Shown: positions 8,457 through 16,722, counted from the stretch's first letter. The stretch: DNA of 32,936 nucleotides from Verrucomicrobiales bacterium (GCA_947460575.1 CANHIJ010000036.1:1-32936), one strand, 5' to 3'. Translations and numbers: made by a program. The notes: generated by a model from the sequence alone, not told the origin.

Positions 8457-9110
8457 ATGTCTGTCGATCCCACCGCGATCCGAACTGTTGCCCTCCCCTT
8501 GTGTATAGATCTGGGGGCGACGTTTCTTTTCAGCATTACGGGAGGGATGGTGGCCATCAGGCGCCACTACGACCCGATCGGCCTATTCGTCCTGGCGCTG
8601 GCATGCGGGCTGGGCGGGGGCTTGCTGCGCGACGGCATTTTCATCCAGTCCGGGCCCCCGGCGGCGATGCTGGAAGCCCCTTACATGATGGCCGTGCTGG
8701 TCGGCAGCCTCGTGGCCGGACTCTTTTTCAAACACGTCGAGCGGCTATCCAAACCCTTTCTCATTTTCGACGCGCTGGGCACTGGGGCCTACGGTGTGGT
8801 GGGGGCGGGCAAGGCCTTTGAAGCCGGCCTGGCGCTTCCCGCCTGCATCTTTGTCGGGGTCGTGAACGCGGTGGGGAGCGGTTTGATCCGCGATGTGCTG
8901 GTTCGGGAGGAGCCGCTCCTGCTCAAACCTGGGCAATTCTACGTGATCGCCTCCCTGCTGGGGGTCTCCGGATTTGCCCTACTGACAGCTTATTTGCGGG
9001 TGCCGCTGCTCCCGTCCGCCATGGTGGCCATCGCCATCACATTCATTTCCCGCCTCCTGGCGATCTATTTCGACTGGAACACGAAGTCCATTTTCAGCGG
9101 ATCGCCCTGA
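8457..9110 (+). CDS. TRIC-like (UPF0126/YadS-YicG family) membrane channel protein
   Basis: A 217-aa polytopic inner-membrane protein with about seven hydrophobic segments. It has the two glycine-rich repeat motifs that define the family: GLGGGLLRD at 51-59 and AVGSGLIRD near 138-146. Members are related to animal TRIC monovalent-cation channels, and prokaryotic homologues form trimeric K+/Na+-permeable channels. Length is typical. It begins 34 bp after antiporter copy 2, so it is probably in the same transcript. A counter-ion or K+ balancing role beside electrogenic exchange would fit, but that is inference. Confidence 0.85.
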   Translation: MSVDPTAIRTVALPLCIDLGATFLFSITGGMVAIRRHYDPIGLFVLALACGLGGGLLRDGIFIQSGPPAAMLEAPYMMAVLVGSLVAGLFFKHVERLSKPFLIFDALGTGAYGVVGAGKAFEAGLALPACIFVGVVNAVGSGLIRDVLVREEPLLLKPGQFYVIASLLGVSGFALLTAYLRVPLLPSAMVAIAITFISRLLAIYFDWNTKSIFSGSP

Positions 9111-9164
9111 CCCCTGACCGCGCTGCTTGCCGCGCCTCCCCGCCATTTTCTCCACTTTGAATCC

Positions 9165-9707
9165 ATGCGCCCTCGTTCCCTAACACGCTTTCGTCACGCC
9201 CCGCCCTGCTGGTTTTTGGCCGCGGCGGCTTGGCTTTTAGCCACCCTCGACCGAGCTCAGGCCTCGTTGCTGCAGGGCGAGGCCCTCGACAGCGTTGCCG
9301 ATGCGCTCTCGTGGGTGGTGCTGATCGTGGTGCCGACCGTCTTCATCGCGGTGTTCTGGCTGGTCCACATCCTGCCGGAGAAAATCGCAGAAAAGAAACA
9401 ACATCCCCAGACCCGTGCCATCCAATGCCTGTGCCTGCTGTCGCTCGTTTTCGGCGGCCTGCTCTGGCCCATTGCTTGGCTGTGGGCTTACAGCAAACCC
9501 GTGTTGTATAAACTGGCCTACGGGACGGACGTGGATGAGTCGCTTGAGCCCCCTGGAGGCAAATCCGGGGCCCCAGAAAAAACCCAAGATAAAGGTGGTG
9601 GGGCCCGGGAGACAGCTGATCGCTCGGAACCCAACGAAGCCTCCAGACTCCGCGCTCGAGTCGCCGCCCTGGAAAAACACTTCAAAGCGGAAGGAGGGCC
9701 GTTCTAA
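9165..9707 (+). CDS. DUF3302 (YiaW/YibI-like) membrane protein with C-terminal extension
   Basis: A 180-aa inner-membrane protein. An N-terminal hydrophobic segment (about 15-30) may be a signal or anchor. A second lies at about 47-69, then a conserved-looking cytoplasmic LPEKIAEKKQHPQ loop (70-82), then a third at about 87-109 ending in WPIAWLWAY. This layout matches E. coli YiaW/YibI, small DUF3302 proteins always found beside YiaV/YibH adaptors. Enterobacterial members are shorter. Here residues 120-180 form a hydrophilic tail ending in a short heptad-like stretch (ASRLRARVAALEKHFKAE). Its stop overlaps the adaptor start by one base (TAATG), implying translational coupling. The biochemical role of DUF3302 is unknown. 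Confidence 0.78.
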   Translation: MRPRSLTRFRHAPPCWFLAAAAWLLATLDRAQASLLQGEALDSVADALSWVVLIVVPTVFIAVFWLVHILPEKIAEKKQHPQTRAIQCLCLLSLVFGGLLWPIAWLWAYSKPVLYKLAYGTDVDESLEPPGGKSGAPEKTQDKGGGARETADRSEPNEASRLRARVAALEKHFKAEGGPF

Positions 9708-10891
9708 TGGATATCCTGCTGCTGTTGATCTACTGCCTTTTTGTCTGGCTGATCTTTATCAAGTTCAAATGGCTGCCGTGGACGATCACCAGCCAGGTCA
9801 TTGTGGTCACGATTCCGCTCATCGCCCTGACGATCCTCATTCTTCTCCTCAACCTCTTTGCCCCGTCCTCGTCGGACATCCGGGCCATGAACTATGTCAT
9901 CCCGATTGTCCCGCGGGTCACCGGCCAAGTGACCGAGGTTCCCATTGAACCGAACCGCCCAATCAAGAAGGGCGACGTGCTGTTCAAGATTGATCCGGTT
10001 CCCTTTGCCTGGGCGGTCAAAGCCGCCGCAGCCAAACTGGAAGGACTCAAAGTGGCCCTCGTCACGGCTCAGGGCAGCGAGCGCAGCCTGGAAGATCAGA
10101 TCCGCAGCGCCGCGGCCAAAAAGGCCGCCCTTCAGCCCCGCCTGGCCCTCGCGGTCAGGCGGGTCGAGCAGTTCACCGCCCTGGCGGAGGCTGGCGCAGG
10201 CCGCCGCGCCGACCTCGAACAGGTGCAGGCTGACGTCGCCAATCTCGAGAGCGAAATCGTGGCCGCCGACGCCACCGAATCGCAATCGAAGCAAAAGCTT
10301 TCCGCCCGCACCAGCAGCGGCGAGTTTGACGAAGTCGCCAAGGCCAAGGCCCAAATCGCCCAGGCCGAGGCCGACCTGGGGAATGCCCAGTTCGACCTCG
10401 AAGGCACGGTCCACCTGGCCCCAGCGGACGGGCGGGTGGCCAACCTGGCGCTGCGCCCCGGAGTCAGAGCCTCCCAAATTCCCATGGCTCCGGTGATGAG
10501 CTTCATCGAGGAAGGCGACCAATGGGTGATGGCTTTCTTCCGCCAAAATGAACTGCGCTATGTGCAGCCGGGCAATGAAGCGGAAATCTTTGTCAAAACC
10601 CACCCGAACTGCATCCTCAAATGCAAGGTCGACTCCATCCTCTGGGCCACCGCCCAAGGGCAGATGCCGATCAGCGGCAACCTGCCCAACACCATGGCCG
10701 CGGCCGCGCCAGAACAGCGCATCGCGGTCCGCCTCCTCGTGGAGCCAAAGGACCGCGACCTCTTTCTCGCCGCCGGGGTGCGCGGAGCCGGGGCCATTTA
10801 CACGGAGGAGGGCAAAATGCTCCACGTCCTGCGCAAGGTCTTTATTCGCGTCTCCACCAAAATGGACTGGTTTGTCGCCAAACTTCATTGA
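9707..10891 (+). CDS. HlyD/EmrA-type periplasmic adaptor (YiaV/YibH-like)
   Basis: A 394-aa membrane-fusion protein linking an inner-membrane partner to an outer-membrane channel. It has two N-terminal transmembrane segments (about 1-20 and 30-52), which is characteristic of YiaV/YibH rather than one-anchor EmrA. A lipoyl-like half domain (about 66-100) follows, then a long Ala/Glu/Gln-rich helical hairpin (about 100-230), the returning lipoyl half at about 235-265 and a beta-barrel region to about 335. It carries one of the few clear Shine-Dalgarno sequences in the window (AGGAGGG, 9 nt before the ATG). The start at 9707 overlaps the upstream stop. Confidence 0.88.
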   Translation: MDILLLLIYCLFVWLIFIKFKWLPWTITSQVIVVTIPLIALTILILLLNLFAPSSSDIRAMNYVIPIVPRVTGQVTEVPIEPNRPIKKGDVLFKIDPVPFAWAVKAAAAKLEGLKVALVTAQGSERSLEDQIRSAAAKKAALQPRLALAVRRVEQFTALAEAGAGRRADLEQVQADVANLESEIVAADATESQSKQKLSARTSSGEFDEVAKAKAQIAQAEADLGNAQFDLEGTVHLAPADGRVANLALRPGVRASQIPMAPVMSFIEEGDQWVMAFFRQNELRYVQPGNEAEIFVKTHPNCILKCKVDSILWATAQGQMPISGNLPNTMAAAAPEQRIAVRLLVEPKDRDLFLAAGVRGAGAIYTEEGKMLHVLRKVFIRVSTKMDWFVAKLH

Positions 10892-10903
10892 GGCCGTCCC
10901 CCT

Positions 10904-12388
10904 ATGAACAAATTCATTCCCGCAGGGGCCGCCATCGGCCTGGGCTTGGCCGCCTGCTCGCCCCTCAAAGCTCCACCGGGCGGACCGCTCATCCTGACAG
11001 AATCAGCCCGCGCCCAAATTCCCGGGTCCTGGAGCGGCAGTCACCGCGGCGGGCCAGTGGAGCCGGACTGGGTCCGCAGTTTCGGCGATGCCGAACTCAA
11101 CCGCCTCGTCGAGGACGCGGTGACGCGGAATCCTGACCTGGCAGTGGCGGCCGCCAAAGTGGAGGCCTCCCGCGCGGCGGTGCGCGTCGCCGCGGGCGCC
11201 TTATATCCCCGCTTGGCCCTCAAGCTGATGGGCGAAGGGCGGGTCAAAGCCTTGTCTGGCAATCTGGATTCCGGCATTGATCCTCCCAGCCTCGGCGGGC
11301 TCGGCGTGGAGGATGCCGGAGGCGGCGGAGACACCCAGAGCGCCGATGGCCATTCCATCCGCGGCGTGGAAGGCCTGGGGATGGGAGCCTCCTGGGAAGC
11401 CGATGTCTGGGGCCGGGTCCGGGCCAAAAAGGCGGCGGCCCAGGCCGACAGCGCTGCCGCGGAGGCGGACTTGGCCTTCGCCCGTCAATCACTCGCCGCC
11501 GCCGTAGTCAAGGCTTGGCTCTCCACCATCGAAGCCTCCCAGCAAGCCGCCCATGCGCGGGAAACCATGGCTTTGTATCGCGACTACCTCAAACTCTCCG
11601 AAGTGCGCCAAAAGATAGGGTTCGCCAGCGACTTCGACATCGCCCAGATCAAAATGCGGGTGGCCGGTGCACAGGATACCCTGATCACCGCCGAGGCCGC
11701 CCGCACCCAGGCCATCCTAGCTATCGAGGTGATCACCAGCCGCTACCCCGCTGGCAAGCTGGCCACCCGCACCAGCTTTCCCAGCCAGCCCAAGCCAGTT
11801 CCCTCCGGCCTGCCCGCAGAGTTGCTAGAGCGCCGCCCCGACCTGATCGCCGCCGAGCGGCGCTTTGCCGCCGCCTTCCACCGGGTGCACGAAGCGCGCA
11901 CCGCCCGCCTGCCGCGCTTTGCCCTGAGTTCCAGCAGCGGACTGGGCAGCGCTCAGCTCGATTCCGTCGGGACCCTAAACGCCCTGACCTGGAGCCTCGC
12001 CGCGGGCCTTACCCAGCCCATCTTTTTTGGCGGGGAACTCAAGGCCGCCGAGGACATCCGCAGCGCGGAACAAAAAGCCGCCGCCGCCGCCTATACAGCT
12101 ACAGGTCTACGCGCCTTCGGAGACGTCGAAAACGCCCTAGCCAACGAATCCTACCTACGGCAACGCGAAGCCTCGTTGACTAATATGGTAGACAGCGGCG
12201 CGACCACCGTCAAGCTAGGACGACTCCAGCTCGATCAGGGACAAACTGAGATGTTCAATATCCTGCGCCTCACTGGGGAGAGCCTTGCCGCCAAGATTGA
12301 GTTGACCCGAATCCGCGCCGCCCGCCTGCGGGAACGCGCCAACCTGCACCTCGCTCTCGGCGGCAGTTTTCAAGCCCGCCCCCAATAA
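10904..12388 (+). CDS. TolC/NodT-family outer-membrane efflux lipoprotein
   Basis: A 494-aa outer-membrane channel subunit. The N-terminus MNKFIPAGAAIGLGLAACSP has a lipobox with the lipidated cysteine at C18. Two outer-membrane-efflux-protein repeats occupy roughly 80-285 and 300-485, rich in Ala/Arg/Glu helices. The loop after AVRVAAGALYPRLALKLMG carries a Gly/Ser/Asp-rich segment (about 115-150). NodT-like factors trimerise and dock with HlyD-type adaptors. It starts 12 bp after the adaptor gene with GAGG upstream, so the pair probably forms the export conduit. It is the last gene before a 421-bp gap. Confidence 0.9.
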   Translation: MNKFIPAGAAIGLGLAACSPLKAPPGGPLILTESARAQIPGSWSGSHRGGPVEPDWVRSFGDAELNRLVEDAVTRNPDLAVAAAKVEASRAAVRVAAGALYPRLALKLMGEGRVKALSGNLDSGIDPPSLGGLGVEDAGGGGDTQSADGHSIRGVEGLGMGASWEADVWGRVRAKKAAAQADSAAAEADLAFARQSLAAAVVKAWLSTIEASQQAAHARETMALYRDYLKLSEVRQKIGFASDFDIAQIKMRVAGAQDTLITAEAARTQAILAIEVITSRYPAGKLATRTSFPSQPKPVPSGLPAELLERRPDLIAAERRFAAAFHRVHEARTARLPRFALSSSSGLGSAQLDSVGTLNALTWSLAAGLTQPIFFGGELKAAEDIRSAEQKAAAAAYTATGLRAFGDVENALANESYLRQREASLTNMVDSGATTVKLGRLQLDQGQTEMFNILRLTGESLAAKIELTRIRAARLRERANLHLALGGSFQARPQ

Positions 12389-12809
12389 ACCCACCCGCCG
12401 GGGCCCGCCCCAAACCACTCGCCGAACCGCCCGGACTCCTCTCCCACCAACGCGCCGACCATGCCTGCCTTTTCTCGCCAATACACCCGCGGCCCCCCGA
12501 GATCTCGCCTCGGGAGCCAACGGCCGCCGACCCCGGGGCATCCCTTACGAGAGCTCGCCTTCCGGCCGGGGGGCGAGGCCGCGCCCTCCTGGGTCCATTT
12601 CCTCCAAGGATGCAAATCCTCCGTCGCCTCCGTCGTCTCCCGCGCCGGTGGCTCCGCAGAGCTCCCTCGGAGGGCCATCTCCTCCAAGCGGACGAACTGC
12701 AGCGCCGCATTGATCCGACTTCCCCAAAATGCAATGGGCGCCCCCCTGCTCTCCCGCCGCGATTGAGTCAAACCCCTTATAGCCTGCCCGCAGCGCCAAC
12801 ATCCCAGCC
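12389..12809. other. Intergenic region with hairpin and repeats
   Basis: No gene is supported; open frames on both strands have low-complexity Arg/Gly/Pro composition. It contains a perfect 6-bp hairpin with a 7-nt loop (CCCGAG 12496-12501, CTCGGG 12509-12514), a perfect 9-bp tandem duplication (CCTCCGTCG at 12618-12626 and 12627-12635), and an 80-bp-spaced direct repeat annotated separately. There is no T-tract after the hairpin. The region separates the operon from the BASS transporter, so it probably holds that gene's promoter. Confidence 0.5.
12581..12688. repeat. Imperfect 28-bp direct repeat with 80-bp period
   Basis: Bases 12581-12608 and 12661-12688 match at 22 of 28 positions, in the same orientation and exactly 80 bp apart. 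The best-conserved part is CCATNTCCTCCAAG. The repeats are non-coding as far as I can see. They may be degenerate tandem-duplication copies or paired protein-binding sites; no terminal features of a mobile element are present. Confidence 0.4.
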
Positions 12810-13652
12810 ATGGCCCCCGCTGTCCAGATCCTGTCCCAATGCCTGCTGGTGACCTTTCTGGTTGGCGGCATGCTGGCCGCGGGGCTCGCGATTACCCCGC
12901 GGGCGATCCTGGCCCCACTGCGCGACCTGCGATTGGTCGCCACCGCGCTGGTGCTGAACTTTGTAGCCGCTCCAGCCTTATCCTGGCTCCTCGCCGAGGG
13001 ACTCGCGCTGCAGCGCCCGCACGCCATTGGGCTAATGCTACTCGGCGGCGCGCCGGGCGCTCCATTTCTCCCCATGCTCGCAGCCAAGGCGAGGGGAGAC
13101 GCCACTGCTGCGGTGGCGCTGATGGCGTTGCTGCTCCTCGGAACAACCCTCTTTCTGCCCTTAGCCCTACCGTGGCTTTTGCCGGGTTCGGAAGCCGACG
13201 CCTGGAGCATCGCGCAACCGCTCCTCACCCTGATCATGGCCCCCATGGTCCTCGGGATCTTTTTTAAAAGCAGCGCGCCGAACTTAGCCGCCCAATGCCA
13301 ACCCATCGCCGCCAAGCTGGGCCATCTGAGCCTTGGAGCGCTTTTCGGACTGCTCGTCGCCCTGAATTTTCGGGGCCTGCTCAGCGTGCTAGGCAGTGGA
13401 GCGCTCGGCGCGGCGGCTCTCTTTGTGGGCGGACTTTTTGCCATCGGCTACGGACTGGGGGGACCGCGGCGGGAAATCAAAGCAGTCCTCGGCCTCAGTT
13501 GCGCCGCCCGGAACGTCGCCGTTGCGCAAGGCGTCGCCGCCAACAGTTATCGCGACCCCGAGATCACCCTCATGATCGTGGTCTGCACCGTCGTGATCCT
13601 CGTCCTGCTCTCCCTCGCAGCCCGCTGGCTTCGCGGCCGACCCCATCCCTGA
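12810..13652 (+). CDS. BASS (bile acid:sodium symporter-like) family transporter
   Basis: A 280-aa polytopic inner-membrane protein with about nine hydrophobic segments. The first half has GGAPG at 79-83 followed by a KARGD loop at 93-97; the second half has a CAARN motif at 231-235. These correspond to the crossover-helix motifs of the SBF/BASS fold, in which the Asn-containing loop lines the substrate and Na+ sites. Bacterial BASS members carry bile acids, pantothenate, pyruvate-like acids or unknown organic anions. It is somewhat shorter than the usual 300-330 aa. It stands alone, 421 bp after the efflux operon and convergent with the oxidoreductase. The ATG at 12810 has no Shine-Dalgarno sequence; substrate is unknown. 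Confidence 0.8.
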   Translation: MAPAVQILSQCLLVTFLVGGMLAAGLAITPRAILAPLRDLRLVATALVLNFVAAPALSWLLAEGLALQRPHAIGLMLLGGAPGAPFLPMLAAKARGDATAAVALMALLLLGTTLFLPLALPWLLPGSEADAWSIAQPLLTLIMAPMVLGIFFKSSAPNLAAQCQPIAAKLGHLSLGALFGLLVALNFRGLLSVLGSGALGAAALFVGGLFAIGYGLGGPRREIKAVLGLSCAARNVAVAQGVAANSYRDPEITLMIVVCTVVILVLLSLAARWLRGRPHP

Positions 13653-14020
13653 CAACATACCTGGCAGTCCAGGCTAGGGAAGAAAGCAGGGAGCTGGGCC
13701 CGCTTTCGCGGGAATTGGGCTTCGCCGGGGTGAATGCGTGCGTTGGCGGCTCGGCGTCCCTACATGATGGAAAGGCCTGGGCCTGTAGACGAAGGCGTTC
13801 TCGGCGAGGGCGAGGTGGAGCAGCGGTAAGTTCGTTAGGGCGCCAACGAATCGGCGGCGGACTGAAACGCGGAAGGGCTCGCGGCCAGTCGCGGCGCCCG
13901 GGGAGCGGAAATGGGCAGCAGCTGCCGTGGAAGGCGGCGTCGGCGGCTTTTGGCAGGGCCGTCCGCTCGCCTTCGCCGCGCTGGCCCCGGTTCTCGCGGG
14001 GTTGGCAACCCAGTGAGATG
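13653..14020. other. Convergent intergenic region
   Basis: This 368-bp gap lies between two convergent genes. It holds several short hairpins: CCTGG-CAGT-CCAGG near 13661, CCCGC-TTTC-GCGGG near 13699, and TTCGTT(A)GG-GCG-CCAACGAA at 13831-13850. None is followed by a T-run on either strand, so no classical intrinsic terminator can be called. Open frames here have Arg/Pro/Ser-rich chance composition. Confidence 0.45.
13831..13850. other. Hairpin in convergent gap
   Basis: TTCGTT and AACGAA pair perfectly, and the stem continues with GG/CC after a bulged A, leaving a 3-nt GCG loop. It sits between two convergent genes, so a terminator or mRNA 3'-end stabiliser role is plausible, but there is no uridine tract. 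Confidence 0.3.
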
Positions 14021-15577
14021 TCAGGACCTAGCCAGGAGGGCCATGGCGGCATTGTGGCCCGCGATGCCGCTAACTCCGCCGCCGCGGCGGGCGCCCGCCC
14101 CGGCGAGAAAAATGTGGGCATCGTCGGTTTCCGCCCCCCAGAGCGCCGTCTCCCCGGCCTCGCCCGCGCCCTCGAGGAACGGAAAGTCCAAGTCGCGGTG
14201 GAAAATGTTGCCGCGCGGGAGGGAGATGTCCCGCTCCAGATCGAGCGGCGATTTCACCTCCATCGCCAGCGCGCCGCCACCGCACGGAGCGAGCACCGAC
14301 TCGATGGGGTCGAGTAAATAGCGATTCAGGCTAGCAATGGCGCGCTCTTTGGCTAGGGCCGAGGCGGCCGCTGGGTCGGCATCAAAGAGCCGGGCGGGCA
14401 CGTGCAGGCCGAATAAAGTGAGGGTGTGAAACCCTTTTTGCTGCAGCTCGGCAGACAGGATGGTGGGATCAGTCAGGGTGTGGCAATACAACTCCAGCGG
14501 CATGGGCTGCGGCATCTCCCCGCGGCGGGCCGCGGCGTAGGCGGCTTCGAGTTGGGCGTAGCCTTCGTTGGCGTGAAACGTGCCCGCGAAAGCGATCCGC
14601 GGGTCCACCCCAGATTTGAGCCGCGGCAGGCGCGACAAGAGCATATTTATTTTCAGCTGGCAGCCCTCCAGCGCCGGCGCCACGGGGACTCCGCGCAAGC
14701 GGGCCAGGTGCTGGGGCGCGGCGGCAAACAGCACGTCTTTGGCGCGATAGCAATCTCCACCCTCGGTTTCCAGGCGCACCCCCAACGGGCCGCTTTCCAG
14801 GACCGCGACCTTGGAGCGCCCTTTGATCTCGACCCCCGCGGCGGTGGCGACGCGCTGCAGTTCCTTGACCAAAGCCCCCATCCCTCCCTGCGGCACGCGC
14901 CACTGTCCAGTGCCATTGCCGATCAAGTGATAAAGAAAGCAGCGGTTAGCCTGCAGGTCGTCCGCCGAAACAAAGGTGCCAATCAGCGCATCCGTCAAAA
15001 CAATACCCCTAACAAGATCGTCAGCAAATCGTTCGCGAATGACTTCGCCGATGGGAACCTCCATCAGATGGCGCCACACTTCCGGCAGGCCCATTTCGGA
15101 CTTGAGTTGCGCGGCGCTCTTGAGCGGTTGGAGCATGGAAGGGGCAAGCCGCTCGGCTAGTTCCGCAATCTCGCCGTAAAAAGCGCGCCAGGCGCGGCCT
15201 TCCCGATCCGACCCGGTCAGCCGCCGAAAACTGAGAGCCGTGGCCTCGTCCCAGGCCGCAGAGACGATCAATCCCTCGTCCGCACCATCCCGATGATAGG
15301 GGGTGAACGAGGAGACGGAGCGCTCCAGAGTTTTGAAGTGGATTCCCAAGTCAGTGACAATCTGATCGGGCAACAGGGAAACCAGATAGGAATAACGCGA
15401 AAGCCGCGCCTCGTATTCGGGAAAAGGTTTGGCACTGCTGGTGGCGCCGCCCAGATCGCCCTGCGCTTCGAGCAGGAGGACGCGCTTCCCGGCCTGGGCC
15501 AAATAGCTCGCCGCCACTAGCCCATTGTGACCACCGCCGACGACGATGGCATCGTATAATGTAGTATGTGACTTCAT
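14021..15577 (-). CDS. CrtI/PYROXD2-like FAD-dependent oxidoreductase (COG1233)
   Basis: A 518-aa flavoprotein of the phytoene-desaturase-related superfamily. The N-terminus has the Rossmann dinucleotide-binding motif GGGHNG at 14-19, followed by the acidic end of beta-2 (LLLLE, near 34-38). The C-terminus has the matching FAD-contact stretch (HIFLAGAGARRGGGVSGIAG). The central part lacks long hydrophobic stretches typical of membrane-associated carotenoid desaturases, and no carotenoid or quinone biosynthesis gene is near, so the substrate is unknown. The N-terminus has no signal peptide, so it is probably cytoplasmic. Start at 15577 is just before the Rossmann motif, the family's normal position. 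It is transcribed convergently with the BASS transporter. Confidence 0.85.
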   Translation of the reverse strand: MKSHTTLYDAIVVGGGHNGLVAASYLAQAGKRVLLLEAQGDLGGATSSAKPFPEYEARLSRYSYLVSLLPDQIVTDLGIHFKTLERSVSSFTPYHRDGADEGLIVSAAWDEATALSFRRLTGSDREGRAWRAFYGEIAELAERLAPSMLQPLKSAAQLKSEMGLPEVWRHLMEVPIGEVIRERFADDLVRGIVLTDALIGTFVSADDLQANRCFLYHLIGNGTGQWRVPQGGMGALVKELQRVATAAGVEIKGRSKVAVLESGPLGVRLETEGGDCYRAKDVLFAAAPQHLARLRGVPVAPALEGCQLKINMLLSRLPRLKSGVDPRIAFAGTFHANEGYAQLEAAYAAARRGEMPQPMPLELYCHTLTDPTILSAELQQKGFHTLTLFGLHVPARLFDADPAAASALAKERAIASLNRYLLDPIESVLAPCGGGALAMEVKSPLDLERDISLPRGNIFHRDLDFPFLEGAGEAGETALWGAETDDAHIFLAGAGARRGGGVSGIAGHNAAMALLARS

Positions 15578-15663
15578 GATGGCAAGGAAGGTCGGCGCCG
15601 GGAATAGGGCTCCGTCATGGGGTTGTCGAGCTAGATTGGATAAATTACCTTTCGCACCGGGTT

Positions 15664-16722
15664 CTATTTGGCGCGGGGAAATGTGATGACCCCGTCGTAG
15701 TCGATCTGCACCATCTTGATCTCCATGCTGGCGCGATCGGGCTGCTTAGTCGCCGGGTTGATCGCGATCCGGCTGATGCTGACGTCCCAAGATCCCGGCC
15801 CACCGCCCGCCGTGGGCCCACCTTTCACCATGGCCCGGGTGACCTTGCCGTCGGCGGCGTTCCATCCAAACTGCGCCGCTGCCGCCGCTAGAGCGATATC
15901 GACAATGCCCAACTCCGCGGCGATGGCCGCGTAAAATTGGTCGGGATCGGGATACGCGCCGATCGGCTTTACGCCGACAATCAGCCTATTATATTTCCTT
16001 TCAAAAAAGGCCACGTCCTCAATCACCCGCTCAGCAGGCGGCTCTCCAGGGCTATTTGGGGTTTTAGGGCCGCGGCGCGCGCGCAGCGAGACCTCGTCTT
16101 CCCCGATGTCGAGTACCAGGCCCGCCTGCTCGGCTACCACTTGCAACAAGAGGCGCAAGCTGGCGGTTTCTAGATGAAAGGTGATAAGCGGCTCGCCTTT
16201 GCCGTCTATCTCTGTGGCGCGAATGGGCACGCCAGCCTTGGCAGGGTCGGATGCCTTTCCACTGCGGTTAAGAAAATCGATAACTTCGCGCAGCGGGGCG
16301 TCCTTAAAAGCGGCGCCGCGAATGGCGATGGCATCGAGCTTTTTAGTCAATGCTAGAATCTTTGGGTTGCCGTTCGGTTCGGCTTGCGCCAGTTGGGCTT
16401 GGAGTTGGTCCATCGATTTGCGGTGCGCCACGGCGGCCCGACTGGCCGCGGCTTTTTGCTCCGCGGTGGCGGCTCGCTCCACCGCATCCTCGAGCCCAGG
16501 CAGTTCCTTGGCCGCGGCGGCGAACTGTTTGAGGGCACCCTGGCCCGAGCGCGCGCCATCAATCGCCCCGCTATCGCCATCGGCCGCGGCGCCTGCCGCC
16601 GCTTGCGGAGCAGGCAAAACCGCGGATCCGCCCCGCGGGGCACCGTGCGCGGGCGGGAGCGAGGTCAATACCGCGGCGGAGAGGAGGAGGCGGCAAGGCA
16701 ATTTCATGGCGCGAAGTTTCAT
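15664..16722 (-). CDS. Exported stand-alone STN (secretin/TonB N-terminal)-like domain protein
   Basis: A 352-aa protein with a signal peptide ending near PPAHG-A (about residue 27). A Gly/Ala-rich region (28-60) and an Ala/Gln/Lys-rich helical stretch (about 60-125, possibly coiled coil) follow. Residues about 128-210 contain an STN-like fold: LDAIAIRGAAFKDAPLREVI, then LRLLLQVVAEQAGLVLDI, the pattern seen in secretin N0 and TonB-receptor signalling domains and widespread as orphan domains in PVC bacteria. The C-terminal 110 residues are unrecognised and rich in beta-like stretches. No secretin channel domain is present. The start at 16722 lacks a Shine-Dalgarno; an in-frame ATG five codons later is possible. 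Confidence 0.65.
   Translation of the reverse strand: MKLRAMKLPCRLLLSAAVLTSLPPAHGAPRGGSAVLPAPQAAAGAAADGDSGAIDGARSGQGALKQFAAAAKELPGLEDAVERAATAEQKAAASRAAVAHRKSMDQLQAQLAQAEPNGNPKILALTKKLDAIAIRGAAFKDAPLREVIDFLNRSGKASDPAKAGVPIRATEIDGKGEPLITFHLETASLRLLLQVVAEQAGLVLDIGEDEVSLRARRGPKTPNSPGEPPAERVIEDVAFFERKYNRLIVGVKPIGAYPDPDQFYAAIAAELGIVDIALAAAAAQFGWNAADGKVTRAMVKGGPTAGGGPGSWDVSISRIAINPATKQPDRASMEIKMVQIDYDGVITFPRAK

Noticed and set aside
9704..10888. 394-codon open frame antisense to the HlyD adaptor
   Set aside because: It mirrors the adaptor almost exactly in length and phase, with repetitive Gly/Asp/His composition and no recognisable domain.
12496..12514. Intrinsic terminator after the efflux operon
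   Set aside because: The 6-bp hairpin is real but has no T-tract on either strand, so I list it only within the intergenic description.
12545..13444. 299-codon minus-strand open frame across the gap and BASS gene
   Set aside because: The composition is Ala/Ser/Arg/Pro-rich and lacks domain features, and the plus-strand BASS protein has clear membrane segments and motifs.
13570..14121. 183-codon minus-strand open frame in the convergent gap
   Set aside because: Arg/Pro/Ser-rich sequence overlapping two real genes; no homologous pattern recognised.
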